Shown: positions 1-12,592 of the stretch, piece after piece | Layout: every line of letters begins with the position of its first letter | Position numbering within the stretch: the stretch's first letter is position 1 | NCBI GenBank assembly: GCA_019925105.1 | Contig: JAHGAU010000018.1 | Span: forward strand, 930,001-994,000 | DNA from: Niebla homalea | Taxonomy: Eukaryota; Ascomycota; Lecanoromycetes; Lecanorales; Ramalinaceae | Reading direction: 5' to 3' | Length of the DNA: 64,000 nt | The notes under the pieces: generated by a model | What the model was told of the DNA's origin: nothing | Databases searched by the model: none | Seen by the model: the letters and a program-made list of their open reading frames with translations, nothing else | Translations under genes and position numbers: made by a program

Positions 1-485
1 ATCCTTTTACCTTTATTTACCGGGCGACGTATTATCTCCGTTTTTTACTTTTAATTTTTTAAGGTTTTATTTTCCTTATTAACTTTATTTCTTTTTTATA
101 TATCTTTAATAATACTTTTATTACGGTTTTTCCGCCTTTTCCCCCCGTTTATACCCTTTATTATGAATGCCGTACCAGTTTTCTTACCCTTTTATTTACC
201 TATTATTTCCGTATTATTATTATACGTTTTACGCGTTTTAATACGTATATTTTATTGATTTTAATTCTTTTATTTATTTTAAATATTATCCGGCTTATTA
301 TTATTATATTACCCGTATACGTTATCGTTATTTTTATTAATATAGGTTACTTACCCGTTTATTACCTTATTCTTAATTATTATGTTACTTCTATTTATCG
401 TACTTAATATACTTCCCTTACTATTATTAAAGCTATACGTATACGTATCGTTTTAGACCTTTAAGGTCCTTTTGGTCGTCGCTAT
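1..485 (-). mobile_element. Tad1-like LINE copy A, 5' (ORF1) end, runs off the left edge
   Basis: This stretch is the reverse complement of the first ~500 bases of the LINE at 38,612 onward: the landmarks around the ORF1 start (GGCGAC..AC..GGACC, then ..ACGATACGTATA) are found at 430-485 in inverted order. The initiating codon would read at 483-485, so the rest of the copy lies to the left of the window. CpA and TpG are almost absent and former CAA codons read TAA, so it is a RIP-inactivated copy. Its 5' end lies about ten bases from the 3' end of the next LINE copy (BF). The family assignment rests on the better preserved copy G. Confidence 0.8.
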
Positions 486-495
486 CCTTCTTTCT

Positions 496-3400
496 ATAAT
501 TTATATTATAAGTTTAACTAAGTTAATTTCGGCGTTTTATAATAATCGGCTTATTAATTTTATTGTTAACCGTAAAACTTTAACGTTATTAACGTTAAGA
601 TAAAGTTAATATTTATTTAATTTTTATTTATTTAAAACCAATATTATTAATTATTTAAAAAATAAATATATTTAAGTTATATCCAAAAAGTCCTATATTA
701 TTACGACCGGATTTTTCTAAGGGTTATTTTATATTTTATTATTTTTTCGTTTTTCTTTAAGTATATTTTATATTATTTTTTTTTAAATATTTTTATGAAT
801 ACTTTTATTAATACTTATAAATCCTATTTATTTTAACTATTTATTTTTTAATAAGGTTTATATTTGGAATTTACTTCTTTATTATATAAGTAAAATTCGA
901 TTCTGTATTTCGGATATTAATGAAATGTTTATTCTTAGGTTTAAATGTAAATTTAAATATTTTTTATTTTATTAATTTTAACTTTTTTTTTTATAAAACT
1001 TCTTTTTAAATTTATTTAATTTTATATTTAATCTTAATTTTAATAATAAGGTTATTACCGTAATATCCATTCTAAATATCGTATTTATATCGATTATATA
1101 TCGGGCGTTTTATTATATATATTTTTTATAATTCTGGCGTTTATTTTTTCTACTAAATTAATAACGTATTTTTTAAATAAAGTCTTCGGCGAATTTTTTT
1201 TATCAATAAAATTAAATTAAAAGAATAAATTTATAATTATTATATATTTAATAACTATTTTAATATTTCGTTTTATAAAAAATATTTTATAGTAATTATA
1301 TATCCCGGCTTTTTAAAATAAATTGAAATATTAATCTATATATATTAAATGGGAAATTAAAATATAAACCGAGTTTTATTTTCGTTAATTTTAATTATAA
1401 TTAATATCGGTTTATTTCTTAATATATATAATAAATAAAAAGGAAATTAATTTATATTTATTAGTCTGAAATTAAATTATGAAAATATTTTTTTTTAATA
1501 TAATTTCATAATAATAAAAATATTTATTTATAATTTCTTTCTTATTTTAAGTTAAATATTAACGTTTTATCGGAATTAAATTTCGGTAACGCCGTTAACA
1601 TTTAATCTATTCTTATAAAACTTATTATAAAACCGCTTTTATTTCATAAAAAATAATTTTTTTAATTTTTATTTTATATAAATTCAAATTTTTATTTAAT
1701 AAATTAAATATAAATTAAATCGATTTTATTTTTTATTTAGCCCCGTTTAAACACTAAAAAAAGGCTGATATTTAAAATCCATAACCTTTTTTTTATTTTT
1801 TATTTTTTTCAGATTTTAACGGATCCGTTCGTTCCCGACCATAATTATTAAATATGTATCTTTTTCAAATTTTATTTAAATAACGATTTTATTTAATATT
1901 AGCCTTATAAATAATTTAAAGACTTTTAATTTTAAGATTTAAAAAATATCGTTTTATACGTATCGTTAATTACCTTTAAGTATTAATTTTGGATCTTTTA
2001 TACCTATTAAATAACCGGCGTTTTATATTTAAAGGTATCCTTAAATATATATTAAATGGCTGTAATATATATTATAACCGTTTTTATTACCGCTTAATAA
2101 ATAATTTAACTTTTTATAAAATAGTTTTTTATATTTTTATTATAAAATAAATAAAACTTTTTTTTTAAAAATTATATTTTAAAAAACTCTTATTTATATA
2201 ATCCTTATTGACTATAATAAATATATTATATAATTTAAAAGTTTTTAATAAATAAATAAATTCCTATTTATATGGTATAAATTAAGTTTTATATATTTTT
2301 TTTTATTATAAATAAATTTTATAAATTTACTTTAATTTTAAATAACTTATATATATTAACTTATTATAAGTTTATAAATAAATATTATTAATAAATTTTT
2401 TATTTTAACTTTGTTAATTTTTCGATTAATAAATTATTCAAAAATAAAAGGATTAAAGAAATTAATAAAATTTCCTATAGGATCCTTATTATAATTAACT
2501 TTATTAAATTTATTTTTTCGCTTATATTTATTAATAATATTTATATATTTAAAAAGCTTTTAATTTAAATTATAAAAAAAAAATTTTACCCTTAAATTAT
2601 ATAATAATTCTTAATGATTTACTTTATTAAAAAGTTTTATAATATTTAAAAATAAAAAGTTTATAATATATCTTTTCCCGTAATTTTATACCGTATATAC
2701 GCCGTCGATAAAACTTTTTAAAATTATTTTTATTGAATTTTTTTTTCGTATTTATTTATTAATTAAAAAGGAGATTATATTTTTAGGTATAATTGTTTAA
2801 TATTTTTTTAATTATAAGTTTTAAATTTCTTTTTAATATATAGAAAAGCGTAATTAATTTGTATATTTTTATTTTATAATAGTTTAATTTCATTAATTTT
2901 TTAAAAATAATCGTTTTAACTTATTTAAACTTTTATAAATAATAATTTATATTGAAATATATTGAAAATATATAAATAAATATTTGTTTAAATAATAAGG
3001 TTATTATTAAAAAAAGTTTACTTAGGACTCTGTTTTATTTAAAGGTTTTATCTTTTTTAAATTTAATAATCATTTTTATTATTATATTTTAAATTACCGT
3101 ATTATTTATTGTTACCGGATCAAGATATATAATTCCGGCGATATTTATAAAATCGGAATTTATAAAAGGGGAAAAATATACCCCGGAGGGCTTCGATTTT
3201 ATTATTAAATATATCGGTTAAAAAAATTTAAAAATTAAAATAAAAATTAAAGAAATCCTGACTTCCCGTTTTATTTTTTATTATATTTTATTAGCTTTTA
3301 ATTGATACGGGGGGGAAACGGTTAAATTATATATTAATAATTTAAAGTATATTTATTTAATTTTTTTCTATTGTTTTCGATTTATTTTTTTAAACTTTTT

Positions 3401-4146
3401 TTAATTATTTTAATATTTCGAAGTTTTTATATTTAATAATTTATTTAATTAATATTTTTATTTTTATAGTTATTTTCGTATATTTTTATTTTAATATATT
3501 TCAATTTATGGAAAAGAACTTTATTATTAAAATTATTGTTTTTATTATTTCGTTAAATATATTTATTATTGAATTAATAAAGCGATCAACTTAATTTTTA
3601 TTATTAAATTAAAAAATTTTATTCTAAAAAAATTTATAATTTCTTCCGTTTTTATATATATTTTTTCCTTTTTAACTGTTTTCTATATCCGTTTTATTAA
3701 TAATAATAATATTTTATTTATTATTTAATTAAATATTATTAATATTAATATATAATTCGAGTTATATTATAGGTTTTCTTAAGGCTTATATATAACGATT
3801 ATATTAATAATTTTTTTTATAATAAAAATTAAATTTATTAAAATTTTAAGCTTATATTTTTTTAAAATTATTGTTTTTTAAAATATTAATAATAAGAATT
3901 TAACTTAATTAATAATCGTTAAAAATATTTCCGATTTAATATTATTAATTATACGTTTTTCTTTATTTTAATAATAAGAAATAACATTAAAATTTTTTAA
4001 TATAATATATTTATTAAGCGTTAATAGTATATTTTTTAATAATAGAATTGTAAAAAGCCCCGGTTTATTTATTTATATTAAATTATATATATTATAAATA
4101 TTTAAGTTTTTTGTTTTTTTTTTCATAAATAATATAAGATATATAT
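496..4146 (-). mobile_element. Tad1-like LINE copy BF, 3' part (left half of a split copy)
   Basis: This is the 3' two thirds of a minus-strand LINE. From 496 it matches the 3' end shared by the copies starting near 4,160 and 59,288 and the reverse of 18,703-19,060 and 44,100-44,400 (landmarks TTAATTTCGGCG at ~526 and AACGTTAAGA at ~593). It runs collinearly with copy C up to the point that in C lies near 9,940. There it stops, and the continuation is found at 12,143-14,488, after copy C. The two halves sum to about 5.8 kb once the solo LTR is removed, which is the length of the other full copies. It is one of the most heavily mutated copies in the window, with reading frames dense in TAA. 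Confidence 0.75.
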
Positions 4147-4159
4147 AAATTATTATTAT
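4147..4159. repeat. 13-bp target-site duplication of LINE C (left)
   Basis: AAATTATTATTAT here is repeated exactly at 12,130-12,142. The two copies sit at the 3' and 5' ends of LINE C, and outside them the halves of copy BF resume collinearly. A duplication of this length is typical of LINE insertion. The AT-rich, simple-sequence character lowers the weight of the match taken alone, but its position at both junctions supports it. Confidence 0.65.
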
Positions 4160-7100
4160 TAATTAATTAATTGATTAATTAATTTATATTACGGATTTAA
4201 TTAAGTTAATTCCGGCGTTCCTTAATACTCGGTTATTTAACCTTATTAATAACCGTAAAAAACCCGATATCTATAACGTTAAGAATAAAAACCGGTAATT
4301 ACTTAGCTTTTATTTACGTTTTAAGGGTTAAAAATATTTACAATTATTTAAAGAATAAAAATTTATTTATATGCTTTTTCCAAGAAAACCTATAATATTA
4401 CGATTAAATTTATTTAAGGGTTATTTTTAAATTTATTATTCTTCCGTTACCTTATAGGTTTATTTAATATTAAAATTTTAAAATTCCGATTATATTATTA
4501 AATATCCTTATTAATACGTATGCTATTATTACTTTATTTATATGACTTTATTAAACAATATAATATCGTTTCTTATACCGTTCCGGTATTTATAGCCCCT
4601 TTAACCCTTTATTAAGTATAATTTTTCCGCCGTTATTTTTTACCCCCGGGTTAATTATAAAGTTTCTTAATTAAGTTTTTAATTACTTTATTTATTTCTT
4701 TAATTAAGTTAAATTATAATAATAAACCTATAATTATTATAAATTTAACGGCCGTTTTAATACTTTTTTTATTAATAAATATTTAATAATAATTATTAAT
4801 TTTTATCCTTTTAATTAATCTTGGTTTAAGCTTTTTAAATAATAAATAAAAGATTAATATAAATATAGCGTCCTATTTTTATTATTTATACTTATAACTG
4901 GCGTTAATCCGGCCATTAATATATATAATAAAAAGGAAATAAATTAAACCGTTTTTATTTATCCGGAGTTAAATTATTAATACGTTATTATTTTTCTTTA
5001 TAATCTTATAACGCCGGGAATACTTATTAATAACCTTATTATTATTTAACGTTAAATATTATTACCCTTAAGGGATTAATTCTTTATATTTATATTAACG
5101 TTCTATTTACCTCCCTAATATCTATAGGGTAATCGTTATTAATTTCATTTTCACGGGTTTTTTTTTTACCGCTTTTACTTTAAATAAAAGTTTATATACT
5201 TTTACGTTAACTTTTAAAACCTAAGTTAAATCAACCTCTTTTTTAATTTATTTTAATTTAACTTCTATAAAAAAAGTAAATACCGCTTTTTTACGCCTTT
5301 TTATTTAAGGCTTTTTATAGTTTTAATAAATACGTTTATTTCCTATTAACGTAATTAAGTTTATATTTTTTTAAGTTTTATTTAAATAACTATTTAATTT
5401 AAAGTTAACTTTATTAATAACATAAAGATTTTAAATTCTAATACCGGGACGGGAATCGCTTTATATACTTTATTTATTACTTTTAAATATTATTTTAAAC
5501 CTTTTATAATTATTAAACGGGCTTTTTCCTATATTTAAGTATATCCTCGGGTACGTATTAAATAGTTATTACGTATATTATCGTAAGCTTTATAACCATT
5601 TAATAAACGGTTTTAACCTTCTATAAGGTAGCTTTTTATATTAACGCCGTAAAATAAATAAGGTTTTTTTCTTATAAAATTATTTTCTTTTAAACCTTTT
5701 TTATATAATTTTTTTAATCTAATTTCTTATTAATTTATAAGTTAAATACTTTAATATTAATTTCCGGTTTTATTATTATATTATTTAAGTTTATTATAAC
5801 TATTATATTATATAGCTTTAAGCTCTTTATTATATAAATAAACTTATATTTATATAGGACGAATTAAGCCTTATATATTTTTATTTATTATAAATAAACT
5901 TTATAAGCTTATTTTAACTTTAAATAATTTATATAAATAAACGTATTATAAATTAAGAAATAAATATCGTTAATAAAGCTTTTTATTTAAACTTTTTATT
6001 TTAACTTTATTAAGTTTTTAATAACTAGGTTATTAAAAAATAAAAATAAAATTAAGGAGATAAATAACTTTTAAGGAATCCTTATTATTATAGGCTTTAT
6101 TATATTTATTTTCTATCTTAAGTTAATTAATATTATTTAATTACTTAAGAAACTTTTTATTTAATTCATAAAAAAAAATAAAACCCCCTTTTTCCGTAAA
6201 TTATATAATAATTTTAAATAGTTTATTTTATTAAACGCCTTTATAATATTTAAAGAAAGAAGACTTATAACGTATTTCTTTTTATAGTTTTATACTATAT
6301 ATATATTATTAATTAAGTTTTTAAGAACCGTCTTTATTAATCGTTTTCTTTTTACCTTTATTTATTAATTAAAGAGTAATTTATATTCTTTTATATAATT
6401 ATTTAAGATTTTTATAATTATTATTTTTAAAACCTTCTTTAACGTATAGAAAAGTACTATAGGTTTATATAAATTTATTTTTAAATAATTTAACTTAACC
6501 AACTTTTTAAAAATAATCGTTTTAACCTCCTTAAATTTATGGGGGTAATATCCTATATTAAAATAAGCTTAAAATAAATAAATAAAGATTTCTTTAAATA
6601 ATAATATTATTATAAATAAGAACTTATTTAATATACCGTTAAGTCTAAAAGCCTTATTCTTCTTTAGCTTATTAATCGCCTTAATTATTATCTTTTAGGT
6701 TATTATTTTACTTATTATTATTAATTTAAGATATATTATATTATTAATATTTATTAAATTAACTTCTAATAACGGGGGAAAAAATATCCCTTTAAAAGCC
6801 TTAATTTTACCGTTAAAAATATTTATTATTATACCGTTTAATCTTTTTAAGGGTAAAAACTTAAGAATAAATTTAAATTTCTTATTCTATTCTTTACCGT
6901 ATTTTATTAACTTTTAAATATTATAAGAAGAAACCGTTAAATTATATATTATAATCCAGAAATATATTTATTTAACCTTCCGGATAATTCTTTTTTTTTT
7001 AAGTTTCTTTTAATTATTAAAACGTTTCTTAATTCCTATATTTAATAATTTATTTTATAAGCGTTTTTATTTTTATAATTATTTTCATATATTTTTCATT

Positions 7101-7529
7101 TTAATAAGTTTTAACTTTTTAAAATAACTTTATTATTAAAATTATAACGTTAATTACTTTATTTAAAGTTTTTATTATCCGTTTTATAAAACGGTTAATT
7201 TATTTTTTATTATTAAGTTAAGGGAGCTTTATTAATTAAAATATTATTTTTATTACTTTTATAAATACCTTAACTTCCTTAATTATCTTTTATATTTATT
7301 TAAATAATAAAAGTAAAGTTATATTAATAAATTAATTTAAGATTATTTATATTAAGACGTAATTTAAACCTTATTTTAACTCTATTTAAAATCCGTATAT
7401 TATAATTAAAGTTAATAATATTTTCCGAGCCGAATATTAAATTAATTATAATTTTAAGTTTACGGTTTTCTTATATAATAACTTTTTTTAATGTTAATAA
7501 TATAAAATTAAATTATATAATAATTATTA

Positions 7530-7534
7530 ATAAC
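7530..7534. repeat. 5-bp target-site duplication ATAAC (left)
   Basis: ATAAC occurs immediately before the left LTR and again at 9,713-9,717 after the right LTR. Joining the LINE sequence across the element leaves one copy and restores collinearity with the other LINEs (near 27,895 and 61,590). Confidence 0.8.
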
Positions 7535-7686
7535 TATAAGAGCCCTAGTAAAATATATAAATAAAGTAAAGTATAAATTATGATTTATCTAGGTATATAA
7601 TGGTAAGCTATATATAATAAGTATGGGCGTTAAGCAATACGGAACCCGTTCCGTAGTATAAATTAACTTTTATTAAGTCCTTAATA
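7535..7686. repeat. Left LTR of the 2.2-kb element
   Basis: It aligns throughout with 9,562-9,712; landmarks in order are AGCCCTAGTAAAATATATAA, ATTTATCTAGGTA, GTAAGCTATATATA, GGGCGTTAAG and ATACGGAACCCGTTC. Differences from the right copy are nearly all transitions of the RIP type. The GGAACCCGTTCC segment is a near palindrome. Confidence 0.85.
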
Positions 7687-7849
7687 ATTTATTACTTATA
7701 AAAAAGGCTTATACCCTATAAATAATAATAATAATAAGAATATGCATATTAAGGGGTTCCGGGGCCTTATATAGGCCTATCTTAACGCCGAGTATACATA
7801 AGGGTAATAATATAAGGTAATTATTGGTAAATAATATATAATAAAATAA

Positions 7850-7945
7850 GGAAGTTGAAAAAATTGACCCGGGCAATTATCGTAATCGCACCCGGGAAAT
7901 AATCGTGGTTTTTTAAGTTTTTTTTTTTTTTTTTTTTTTTTGCTT
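7850..7945. other. Lightly mutated island with palindromic CCCGGG arms and a poly-T run
   Basis: Within otherwise RIP-saturated DNA this block keeps TpG and CpA. It has two CCCGGG hexamers about 28 bases apart (7,867 and 7,892), bracketing CAATTATCGTAATCGCA, and ends in an uninterrupted run of about 24 T (7,919-7,941). A T-run next to a short lightly mutated unit could be the tail of a minus-strand retroposed sequence, but I see no duplication proving this and no convincing RNA polymerase III A/B boxes. Confidence 0.4.
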
Positions 7946-8580
7946 TAAATTACTTAAAAACGATATCCCCGAGGTATTACCGGGTTAAATAATAACGGAT
8001 TATCCATAATCCGTATTATAAATAGCTTTATAATAATAAGCTTCCTGAAAATATTAATATAATATATTATAGGAAGGAAATTTATTAAAGTAAATATAAT
8101 ATTAACTCTTAATTATTAAGTATAATTTATATGGTAATTAAGTATAACGTTATTAATTTATAAATACGGGTATTAACTCGTTTATTAAAGTAAGTATCGT
8201 AAATACGACGTTACGGCCTTACTCCAGTATTATCGTAAATAATTTAGGTATAAGTTTTTTAACGATAATAATAAAGTTAATAAAGATTTTATCGTCGTTA
8301 TTCTCTTTATTTAAGTGGATATCGTTATTATCTTTATTAATATAATATACCTATTCCTTTTCTTTTTTAACGTATTTACTAGGTTTACCTTTCTAAGGAT
8401 AAAGATTTAACTTATATTTCTCTTCCTTTTTAAAGTTATAATAAAGGTATTAAGAACCTTATTAATGTTTTTGGTAATCTTATTAACGGTCTTATTAACG
8501 GTTTTATTAACGTAAGTTATTAAATAAACGCGTTAATAAGTATAAGTATAACTTATATATATTAAATTAATTATGCTTAA

Positions 8581-9591
8581 TATCGTTAATTTATTAAATA
8601 AGATCTATAATTATTACGGTAACTATAAATATAAAAAGTTATATCCGGAGGTGGACGTTAAGGTAATTATAAATAATTATTACTTAAACCGCTTCTTAAG
8701 ATAAGGTATAATATTTATTAAAAGTAATAATTTTTTGGACGTATTCCTTAAGGTTTTTACGGGTACGGATATTATTAATAATATAACGGAGTAATTTAAG
8801 CTTTTAAAGGGTTATTATAGGTAATTTCTTAAACCTTTTTTAAGCTTATTAATCTAGAGATTAAGGTTAATATATATTCCGGCTTTAAATATTATATTTA
8901 ACTTATTTATATATTATTTCTCGGTTTTACTTTATAAATATTAATTAATATACCATGGATCAACCTCCTTTATTTTAAGACGTTAAGTAAAGGAGAAAAC
9001 GTTATAATAAATCCTTAAGTTATTCGAATATATTACCGGCTTAATATTATTATTATTGGGATTAAAGAAGTTAATATTTTTAAGCTTAAATTTAAATACG
9101 TCGGTTTTAAATACTATAACTATAGATATAATTTAAATTAATATTAAAAAACCTGGAATTGCTTTTCACTTATAATAATTTATAATATATCGTCTTTATT
9201 AAATATGGATTTAAGGGGTAAATTTAAGGGTAATAAAGGTATAAGTAAGTCGTCCTTAAATATTCCGTTTTTAATACTTACGTATTTTGCGGATTTTACA
9301 TTATATATTACCTGGGTATTAATACTTCGATTTAATTCAATTAATAAAGGCGTTATAACGTACCTTAAGGGGTACCGTTTATTATTTATAATTACGACGT
9401 TTAAGAGATATAAAATAAAGGTCAGCTATTTAATTAAAGGGGCTATTAATGGAGGACTCCCGGTACGGTATTACCGTATTTACTCGTTATCTGAAGTATA
9501 CGTTTTTAATATTATTATTATAAGTACTATAAGATGGATAAACTCGTTATTATTATTAAATTATAAAAGCCTTAATAAAATATATAGATAA
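8581..9591 (+). pseudogene. Relic reading frame in the LTR element, product not recognised
   Basis: Reading the plus strand in the frame of position 9,205 from about 8,581 gives a continuous translation whose interruptions are TAA and one TAG, as expected if CAA/CAG codons were mutated by RIP. The final 128 codons (9,205-9,591) are open and run about 30 bases into the right LTR. The translation (for example KGENVIINP at ~8,992 and GGLPVRYYRI at ~9,451) contains none of the reverse transcriptase, RNase H or integrase motifs I know, and the ATG at 9,205 is probably not the original start, because the frame continues upstream. In DNA this rich in A+T an open frame of this length is moderately unlikely by chance but not proof of a gene. 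Confidence 0.35.
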
Positions 9592-9712
9592 AATAAAGTA
9601 TAAATTATAATCTATTTAGGTACATAATAGTAAGCTATATATAGTAAATACGGGCGTTAAGTAATACGGAACCCGTTCTACGGTATAAATTAACTCTGTT
9701 AAGTCTTTAATA
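9562..9712. repeat. Right LTR of the 2.2-kb element
   Basis: Partner of 7,535-7,686. It keeps CTCTGTTAAG at 9,694 where the left copy reads CTTTTATTAAG, while the left copy keeps AAGCAATACGG where this one reads AAGTAATACGG. Each copy has therefore lost C's separately. Confidence 0.85.
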
Positions 9713-9717
9713 ATAAC
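9713..9717. repeat. 5-bp target-site duplication ATAAC (right)
   Basis: Exact copy of 7,530-7,534. LINE C resumes directly afterwards (CCTTAAATTTAATATAATTAA). Confidence 0.8.
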
Positions 9718-12129
9718 TCCTTAAATTTAATATAATTAATTATATAATTATCTTCGTTTTATTAAACGTAATAAAGAGTAAAATCCTTTATTAAGAAATA
9801 TTTATTAAATATAATTATAACGTCTTTAAGTAATAAGATTATAAAAAGTTTTTACTTATTAACCGATAACGGATTATATATATTATAAATATTTAAATTA
9901 CTTTTAATATCCCTTTTTTATATAATCCGGAATATATATAAGTTCTTTCCGTAGTAAATAACGTTTTAATTATCTATATTTAATTTCTTATTAATAAAAA
10001 AATATATCCGTATTATTTTATTACTTTTAAAGGCTAAATAAAAATTATTTCCTAAGTTAATTAAAAAATAAATATACGGATTATATAGTGGCTTTTATAT
10101 TATTATAATATTAATGTCCTTTATTTTTTTAAATTTAAATATCGGTATTATAATTTTAATTACTTTTTTATATACGTTATATTATATTATTTTTAAAAGC
10201 GTAAATATATTAAATATTAATATCCGTCGGGCTCTTTTTATTAACTTTTATTTATATAAACGGTTTTTCTTTAAAGTTAAACGTTATTTATTTTAATCTT
10301 TTTATTATAATAATAATCCTGGTTAGGCGGCCGGCTTTAAGAGTTAATATTATTATAAGCTTCCTTTTTTTTACGTTATTAATTATTATATTTTACCCTT
10401 TTTTATTTAATAAGCTTTATTTACGTTTTAAGACCGTCTTTAATTACTTTACCGGTTTAAATTTATATAAATTATAACGTTAAACTTTAACTATTATCTT
10501 AATCTCCTTATATTAAGTTTTTTCGTTTTTACCGTATACCGTAAGTTTTACGTTAAATAATTATTATTACCGTATATTATATATTTTAACGCGTTTTTTA
10601 TTAAGTTCTTTATTATTAAGTTAACGTATTTATACGTATTATATCCTTCGGTATATATTATATACTTTATATTATTAAAGTACCTCGTAATAATATACTT
10701 ATACCTTTAATATTTAAAATATTAATAAATATCCGTTACTTAATTTTAAGGTTTTATTAATTTAAAGGATTTATTTTTTATTACCTTTTTATTAAAGATA
10801 TTATTATATATTTTTATTAATATTACGCTTAAAATAATTATAAAGTATCTTTTTATATAATTAAAGGCGTTTAATTTCTTTATTATAAAAAAGATTATAA
10901 TTAATAATCTTTAACTTAAAATAGAAAATTATATTCTTTTTTTTTATCCGTTTTAAGGTAACTTTATTTTCCTTCCTTATAAACTTTATTAAGTATATCC
11001 CGTTTATTGTAATAATAAAGGATTATTTTAATATTTTTATTATTTTATACCTTTTTTTATCGGTTTATCCTTTTAATTTCTTTAGCCTTTTTTTCGTTTT
11101 TAATAAGGTTATATTAAGGAAAATATTTTTACTTTATAGCTTATATATTATAATAATTTATTTTATTAATAACTTTCCCGTTATTTTAAACGCCTTTATT
11201 AATTATAATAGGTTCATTTTTATTATTATGCTTTTTTCCTTTTTACTTAATAATTATATAATTATTATTTTCGTTTTTTTTAATACCGCCGTTTTCTTTT
11301 TTACCCTTATTTCTTTTACCGTTAACGTTAACGCCGCCTTCACGGCCTTTATTATTTAGTTTATTCCTGCTTTTTTCTTTAAAGTTTTCTCCGTTATTCC
11401 TTTACTTTATATATATCCTTTTTATTTCTTTTTACCTCCGTTTATCGGTATTTTTATTATTGCCTTTTAAGCTTTATATAACGTTTTTAATTTCCTTAAA
11501 TTTCTCCCCGTATTTACGTAAAAATCTTTTACTTTTTATAGCCCGATTTATAATATCGGCTAAATCTTTAATATAATATCCTTCTATATAGTTATAAGGA
11601 AACCTTTTAACGCTTTTACCGTTTCCTTTTTTTTTTATTTTTCCTCCGTATATTTAATAATTTTTTTTTTATAGTTTATTCCTATTTATTTAATATCTTC
11701 TTATTTTTACTTAATTCTCTTTTAATTTATATATACTTAATAAAACCTTTTACGTTTCCGTTTACCTTTTATCCGTCCTTACGTACCGTCTTCGTCCCTT
11801 CCGCCCTTAATTTATTACTTTTTATAGTAATATTTTGACGTATTATATGCGTTTTTTTACGTATATCTTATTAATTATAGGCTCCCTATTTAATTTAAAG
11901 CCTTTCTATTTTATATTTATTACGTTATTTATATAACTTATTATTATTCCTATTAACTTAAACCGTTTACCCTTTTTCCCCCTTTACCTTTATTATTATT
12001 CCGCTTCCGTTTATCGTATTTAAAATATTATCCTTATTATTACTTAAGTTATATATGCGTATATCGTTTCTGACCTCTGGGGTCCCGTTGTAAGTCGCCA
12101 TTTTCTCCATTTTATAAATTTATAACTTG

Positions 12130-12142
12130 AAATTATTATTAT
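12130..12142. repeat. 13-bp target-site duplication of LINE C (right)
   Basis: Exact copy of 4,147-4,159. To its right the second half of LINE BF begins, matching the part of the family that follows position ~9,945 in copy C. Confidence 0.65.
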
Positions 12143-12396
12143 AATATATAATATTTTCATTTTTTATATTTAGTTTTTTATTAATAAAAATATATCCGGA
12201 TCGTTTTATTGTTTTTAAATATTAAATAAAACCCGATTTTTAAATTTCATAAAAAATACGTAAATAAGTTATATAAAAACGTTTATATTATTATAATATT
12301 AATTTTTTCGATTTTTTTAAACCCGAATATTAATATTATTATTATAATTTTTTTTTTAACATTATATTATATTATTTCTAAGAATATTAATTCATT

Positions 12397-12401
12397 ATTT
12401 A
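12397..12401. repeat. 5-bp target-site duplication ATTTA (left)
   Basis: ATTTA directly precedes the solo LTR, with an exact copy at 12,593-12,597. Confidence 0.8.
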
Positions 12402-12592
12402 TGTTACGGTAATATATTACTTATATATATCCATAACGCTATCCCTGAAATATGGGACAGAAAGTTTAGTTAGTAATTATTAGTGGCCCCGGGGTATATT
12501 TTATCCGGCCAATACTTAAATAGCTGGATAAGGGCCTCTTCTTATCCATTATTAATTATATACTTACCCATAATTCCACTTTTGCTATTACA
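12402..12592. repeat. Solo LTR, almost free of RIP
   Basis: This 191-bp unit begins TGTTACGGTAATATATTAC and ends GCTATTACA, the canonical TG...CA ends with a short inverted repeat (TGT..ACA). It is flanked by ATTTA on both sides and interrupts the LINE exactly there. Unlike its surroundings it retains several CpA and TpG sites (TCCATAACGC, AATATGGGACAG, GGCCAATAC, TTCCACTTTTGC). No internal region or second LTR is present in the window, so it is best read as a solo LTR left by recombination between two LTRs. The element's superfamily cannot be decided from an LTR alone; the 5-bp duplication fits Ty1/copia and Ty3/gypsy. Confidence 0.85.

Larger units (their letters stand above)
7535..9712. 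mobile_element. 2,178-bp LTR element (short LTRs, small interior), inserted in LINE C
   Basis: Two direct repeats of about 152 bp (7,535-7,686 and 9,562-9,712) bound an interior of about 1.9 kb, flanked by 5-bp ATAAC duplications. The LTRs begin TATAAGAG/TATAAAAG and end TTAATA; with RIP reversed these are the usual TG...CA ends (inference). Nothing in the interior is recognisable as gag, protease, reverse transcriptase or integrase, and it is far too short for a complete Ty1/copia or Ty3/gypsy element. A non-autonomous TRIM/LARD-like element or an internally deleted copy is therefore most likely. The interior contains a lightly mutated island with a poly-T run (7,850-7,945) and a relic reading frame near the right end. 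I found no clear primer-binding site or polypurine tract. Orientation is unproven. Confidence 0.8.
4160..12129 (-). mobile_element. Tad1-like LINE copy C, full length, with a nested LTR element
   Basis: This is a minus-strand LINE. Its 3' end at ~4,160 carries the AATT/TCAA-type short tandem tail also seen at the ends of copies H and G, followed by the conserved 3' region (GTTAATTCCGGCGTTCC at ~4,205). Its 5' end at 12,061-12,101 holds the conserved ORF1 start (an inverted ATG GCG AC at 12,095-12,101, preceded inward by GGTCCCGTTG), with about 28 bases of leader outside. Removing the 2,178-bp LTR element at 7,535-9,712 leaves about 5.8 kb, equal to copy G. Within it the order on the minus strand is ORF1, endonuclease, reverse transcriptase, RNase H by homology with G. 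It is RIP-inactivated: no long frame remains. It lies inside copy BF and is flanked by a 13-bp duplication. Confidence 0.8.

Noticed and set aside
10114..10296. 60-codon open frame, plus strand
   Set aside because: It lies inside LINE C on the strand opposite to its coding direction, is low in complexity (I, F, L, Y, N), and has no conserved counterpart in the other LINE copies.
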